A DNA stretch of 44,614 nucleotides from Candidatus Aquidulcis sp. (GTDB lineage Bacteria > Chloroflexota > Anaerolineae > UBA4142). The DNA lies in assembly GCA_020723345.1 (NCBI GenBank), contig DYJA01000054.1:1-44614 (forward strand), written 5' to 3'. The translations under genes were made by a program, and so were the position numbers. Below are positions 41,540 through 44,614 of this stretch, piece by piece (position 1 is the stretch's first letter; each line of letters begins with the position of its first letter). The notes beneath the pieces were generated by a model. It ran no database searches and had not been told where the DNA came from. It saw nothing but the letters and a program-made list of their open reading frames with translations.

Positions 41540-43491
41540 GATCTTTTCTTTGTCGGAATCACAACCGCGATCCGCGTGCCTTGCCCGGGTCCAGTTGCGA
41601 CGGTGAACACGCCGCCCAAACTTTGCGCGCGCTCGCGCATAATCGCCAAGCCGTGACTGTGATACGCGCGTCCTGCCTGACTCGCGTCGGGCAAACCGCG
41701 TCCGTCGTCGGTGATCGTCATTTCGATTTCCGTTGCGGACACACCCAGCGCGATCAGCACACTGCGCGCGTGGGCGTGCTTGCGAACATTCGTCAACGCC
41801 TCTTGCGCGATCCGCAACAACTGCATTCCGATTTCCGGCGCGACAGTCGCGTCGTTCGGTTCGGCAGAAAAGCGCGCGGCGATCCCAGATTGTCGCGCAA
41901 ACTCTTCGACGTACTCGGTAAGGCGCGCCGCAATCGCGCGGGGATCGTTGACGCTGAGCCGCAAGCCGTCAATCGCCTCGCGCACGTCGACGTACGCCGC
42001 GTGGATCGACTGACGCATTTCCGCGAGTTCGCGCAGCGTCGCGTCATTGCGCCCAGTCGCAATCAATCCATCGAGGCGTTCGGCTTGCAAACCGAGGCAA
42101 CTGAGCGTTTGCGCGAGTCCATCGTGAATTTCGCGCGACAGCCGATAGCGTTCTTCGAACAGCGCCATCTGTTCGACGCGCGCGTACAACTGCGCGTTCC
42201 GAATCGCCAGCGCGATTTGGTGCGCCATCGTCGCCAGCAATTCGATGTGATTGTCGGTGAACGTGCGCTGCCGTTTCGACGCGAGAAAGATCGCGCCAAA
42301 CGTTTCGTCTTCGATGATGAACGGCGCGGCGACGACGGAAAGTAATCCGTGTCCATTCGGCGCAACGCTCGACTGCACGACCGGCGCGCCGGTTTGACGC
42401 GCCGCTTGCGCGAGTTGCAAACCGAGTTGGAAACGCGCGTCGGCAAGATCATCACCCAGTTCGCGCCGCGCGCGGCACATCCACGTTTGCGTGGTGGGAT
42501 CGTACAAAAAGATGCCGCCCGATTGCGCTTCCCAGCCGCTCGCCGCGATGTCGAGCACTTGCGCCGCCAAGTCGTTGAGTTGCTGCGCGTTTTGCGAAGC
42601 GCGGTCGAGCGCGTGCAGCGTATCCACTTGACGCGTGCGTCGGCGCACGCTATCGAGCGCATTCGCGATCACGCCGCCGAGAATATTGAGCAGACGAATG
42701 TGATCTTCAGGTGGACCCTCGACCGTCGGAAAATACGCGGCGATGATCCCGACGCGTTCTTGTTCGCGCAGGATGGGCAAGCAGATGAGCGAACCGATCC
42801 CTTCCGCGCGCGCCTCGTCGTGCAAACCGACAAACAACGGACAATCGCTCGACGCCGGGGTTTTGAGTTTGGAACATTCGCGGCAGCGCGCGGCGGAAAC
42901 GCCTTGGTCGATTTTGACGCGCATCGCGCGGAGATAGCGATCGCTCAAGCCCCACGCCATATCGAGTTTCAGACGATTGCCGGTATCGTCGAACGTTACG
43001 ACGCTCGACGCGCGCGCGTCCGTCAATTCGACCGCGCCTTGCGCGGCAAGTTCGAGGACGGTTTCTTCGTGATTCGCGTCGCTGACGTGTTTGCCGAGTT
43101 CGTTGAGCGCGAGGAGTTTGCGATGATTGAATTCCAACTCGGCGAACGCCGCGCGCAATTCGCTTTCCACGCGTTCGCGGTGCGCGAGCGCGTTCGCCAG
43201 CGTCGTCAGCGCGAGCCACGCCGCGACGATGCCGGTGACGCCGTACACGGCGACTTCGACCGGCACGCGCCACGCCGGCGCGATGTGAACGAGGATACCG
43301 GAGAGGAAAATTTGGTGCAGCGCAACCAGGAAGAGAATCACGCCGACGGCGAGCCAGCGCCACGCAAACACGCGCGCGCTGGTGAATCGCGCGCGCGGAA
43401 AAGTGGCGAGTGCAGTCCCCGGCGGAATCTTCGAGTCCCCGGTCGAATTCTGGGCGGCGCCGGTTGAGGGCGCCATCGTCGGAATTCCCAT
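41536..43491 (-). CDS. NarX-like sensor histidine kinase with GAF domains
   Basis: Two N-terminal membrane helices (about 43-105) without a clear extracytoplasmic domain, then two GAF domains (about 130-290 and 295-440), a HisKA_3 dimerisation helix with phospho-acceptor in SREIHDGLAQTL, and an HATPase with EALTNVRKHAHA, DDGRGL and GLAIMRERA. A C-x2-C...C-x8-C-like cysteine set in the first GAF (CRECSKLKTPASSDC) could bind a metal or iron-sulfur cluster and sense redox state or oxygen; this is inference. The location beside the oxidase cluster suggests respiratory control. The promoter starts transcription on the ATG. Confidence 0.9.
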   Translation of the reverse strand: MGIPTMAPSTGAAQNSTGDSKIPPGTALATFPRARFTSARVFAWRWLAVGVILFLVALHQIFLSGILVHIAPAWRVPVEVAVYGVTGIVAAWLALTTLANALAHRERVESELRAAFAELEFNHRKLLALNELGKHVSDANHEETVLELAAQGAVELTDARASSVVTFDDTGNRLKLDMAWGLSDRYLRAMRVKIDQGVSAARCRECSKLKTPASSDCPLFVGLHDEARAEGIGSLICLPILREQERVGIIAAYFPTVEGPPEDHIRLLNILGGVIANALDSVRRRTRQVDTLHALDRASQNAQQLNDLAAQVLDIAASGWEAQSGGIFLYDPTTQTWMCRARRELGDDLADARFQLGLQLAQAARQTGAPVVQSSVAPNGHGLLSVVAAPFIIEDETFGAIFLASKRQRTFTDNHIELLATMAHQIALAIRNAQLYARVEQMALFEERYRLSREIHDGLAQTLSCLGLQAERLDGLIATGRNDATLRELAEMRQSIHAAYVDVREAIDGLRLSVNDPRAIAARLTEYVEEFARQSGIAARFSAEPNDATVAPEIGMQLLRIAQEALTNVRKHAHARSVLIALGVSATEIEMTITDDGRGLPDASQAGRAYHSHGLAIMRERAQSLGGVFTVATGPGQGTRIAVVIPTKKRS

Positions 43492-43497
43492 GCGCCC

Positions 43498-43526
43498 ATT
43501 CTAGCGGACAGATGCGAGTTTGTCAA
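43498..43526 (-). promoter_or_regulatory. Promoter of the two-component pair (leaderless)
   Basis: Leftward TTGACA (43526-43521), 17-bp spacer and TAGAAT (43503-43498). The predicted start, about 43491, is the A of the kinase ATG. No ribosome site is present. Confidence 0.8.
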
Positions 43527-43550
43527 AACATTGGATCGGGTTTTGTCATT

Positions 43551-43656
43551 GTCATTGCAAGGACGGTTTTTGTCCGAAGCAATCCCCAAGCCGCTCGGGA
43601 ATTGCTTGCTTCGGCTTCGCTCAACACCGCAATCGCTGCGCGCTCCTCGCAATGAC
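43551..43656. repeat. TCATTGCGAG-family palindromic element
   Basis: GTCATTGCAAGGA (43551-43563) pairs with TCCTCGCAATGAC (43644-43656) with one mismatch; the inside has GAAGCAATCCCC as in the citDE insertion. It is the intergenic member of that family. Confidence 0.9.
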
Positions 43657-43681
43657 GCAAGCACGCGATTCTCATTTTACT

Positions 43682-44452
43682 TTACGCGGACGCAATCGTT
43701 TGCCGCACCTGCTTCAACCCGGCGGCTGCCGCGCCATTGAGAAATCTGACGTCGCTGCCCATCGGGATATAACGAAATCCTTGTTGGACGCGCTGCGCCG
43801 CCAAGTCCGGCGCGCCGGTATCGATGCCGGGAATCTTGCCGGTGTTACGACACGCCTGCACGACGCGCTCCAACGCGCGCGCGTGTTCGTCGCGTTTCGG
43901 AATTTCGCGCGGGTGGAAGCCGAGCGACAACGCCAAATCTTGCGGACCGATCATGCAGCCGTCGATGCCCGGCACCGCCATGATCGCTTCGGCATTTTCC
44001 ACCGCGAGCGCGCTTTCGATCTGCACCGCGACGAAAAGTTCGTCGTTGATCTGATCCGTATAATCGTTGCCGTACGCGAGCGCGCGTCCAAAGCCGAACG
44101 AACGCTCCGCGACCGGCGGATAGCGGCACGCCTTCGCGACGGCTTGCGCTTGCTCGACCGTGTCCACCATCGGAATGATGATGCCGAGCGCGCCGGCATC
44201 GAGCATTTGCCCGATCAAAGTGAAACTGTTGTACGCGACGCGCGCGAATGGCATCGCCGGTCCCGCGCAGACCGCTTGCAAACCCTGGATCAGCGAGTCG
44301 GCGCCCCACGAGCCGTGCTGACCGTCGATCATCACAAAGTCAACGCCGCAATGACTCAAGAATTCGGCGGCGACCGGCGAACCGAGTTTCGCCGAATACC
44401 CCAGCGCCGGTTCGCCGCGCAACATTTTTTGTTTGGCGAGATTGGTTTTCAT
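43682..44452 (-). CDS. HpcH/HpaI-family aldolase (2-oxo-acid aldolase)
   Basis: A 256-residue class II pyruvate-type aldolase: VDFVMIDGQHGSW (catalytic His), RVAYNSF, LDAGALGIIIPMVDTVEQA, VQIESALAVEN (metal-binding Glu), and MIGPQDLALSLG (metal-binding Asp). Such enzymes split 4-hydroxy-2-oxo acids to pyruvate and an aldehyde. AAAGGA precedes ATG 44452; the longer frame to 44560 is repeat-derived. Exact substrate unknown. Confidence 0.9.
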   Translation of the reverse strand: MKTNLAKQKMLRGEPALGYSAKLGSPVAAEFLSHCGVDFVMIDGQHGSWGADSLIQGLQAVCAGPAMPFARVAYNSFTLIGQMLDAGALGIIIPMVDTVEQAQAVAKACRYPPVAERSFGFGRALAYGNDYTDQINDELFVAVQIESALAVENAEAIMAVPGIDGCMIGPQDLALSLGFHPREIPKRDEHARALERVVQACRNTGKIPGIDTGAPDLAAQRVQQGFRYIPMGSDVRFLNGAAAAGLKQVRQTIASA

Positions 44453-44478
44453 TTTGTCCTTTGAGATACTGCTCGGTC

Positions 44479-44580
44479 TGTCATTTCGAGGAGGCATCCT
44501 GAGCGAAATCGGAGCGAGGTGGAGATGGAGTCGAAGGATGCCGACGAGAAATCTCCTCATCGCAAGCCGGAGATTTCTCG
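44479..44580. repeat. TCATTTCGAG-family palindromic element
   Basis: GGCATCCT (44493-44500) pairs with AGGATGCC (44535-44542), and CGAGAAATCTCC (44545-44556) pairs with GGAGATTTCTCG (44569-44580). The TGTCATTTCGAGGAG end at 44479 has a degenerate partner near 44587-44602. The remaining bases to 44614 show nothing else. Confidence 0.85.
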
Positions 44581-44614
44581 CTCCGCTCTCCTGAAAATGG
44601 ACGGTTGCGCGAGC

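Overview
The window is a GC-rich bacterial chromosome segment, most likely from an uncultured Chloroflexota (Anaerolineae-like) bacterium. This is inferred from a b6-type split cytochrome b with a ba3-type oxidase, a sugar-binding lipoprotein with a long Lys/Glu/Val linker, and many small hairpin repeats of a kind I associate with that phylum. No rRNA or marker alignment was possible.

Layout. (1) 1-2.75 kb is a visibly AT-richer island: a HerA-like ATPase (apparently cut short) and a NurA-like nuclease on the minus strand, and a small XRE-type regulator on the plus strand. (2) 2.8-3.4 kb holds an iterated ATCACGG/CCGTGAT array and minus-strand tRNA-Phe and tRNA-Gly. (3) 3.4-12.2 kb is a plus-strand housekeeping run: a leader with a terminator hairpin, an S1-domain protein, FtsK, IF-1, AmmeMemoRadiSam protein B, a fused MNT-HEPN protein and PriA. 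(4) 12.2-15.0 kb carries a cluster of seven 20-bp repeats (four direct, three inverted) and a DUF4062/NB-ARC/TPR STAND protein, a candidate defence gene with its own promoter. (5) 15.1-28.1 kb is a minus-strand catabolic region: a LacI regulator with operators, two ADP-ribosylglycohydrolase-family proteins, a sugar ABC transporter without ATPase, a CitD-CitE fusion, CitF and ribokinase, with a degraded quinone reductase and an AT-richer methyltransferase inserted. (6) 28.2-40.8 kb is a minus-strand respiratory cluster: two Sco proteins, a PCu(A)C chaperone, ba3-type oxidase subunits I, II and IIa, heme O synthase, cytochromes c, a GltD-like flavoprotein with ferredoxin domains, cytochrome b6, subunit IV, Rieske protein, and a cytochrome b-ferredoxin-MvhD fusion. 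(7) 40.9-44.6 kb has a NarL-type two-component pair and an HpcH/HpaI aldolase.

Two patterns cross the whole window. First, about twenty small inverted repeats of several families lie between genes and, remarkably, inside conserved genes in frame (priA, citDE, the GltD-like gene, and the 5' ends of ftsK and a sco gene), much like Rickettsia palindromic elements. Second, several well-formed -35/-10 promoters place the transcription start on the ATG itself (HTH gene, STAND gene, histidine kinase, probably one sco gene), so leaderless mRNAs seem common here.

The best candidates for undescribed biology are the in-frame palindromic insertions, the ATCACGG array beside the tRNAs, the S1 leader terminator, the 12.35-12.63 kb repeat cluster next to the STAND gene, and the ribosyl-compound gene cluster combined with citrate-lyase-like genes.
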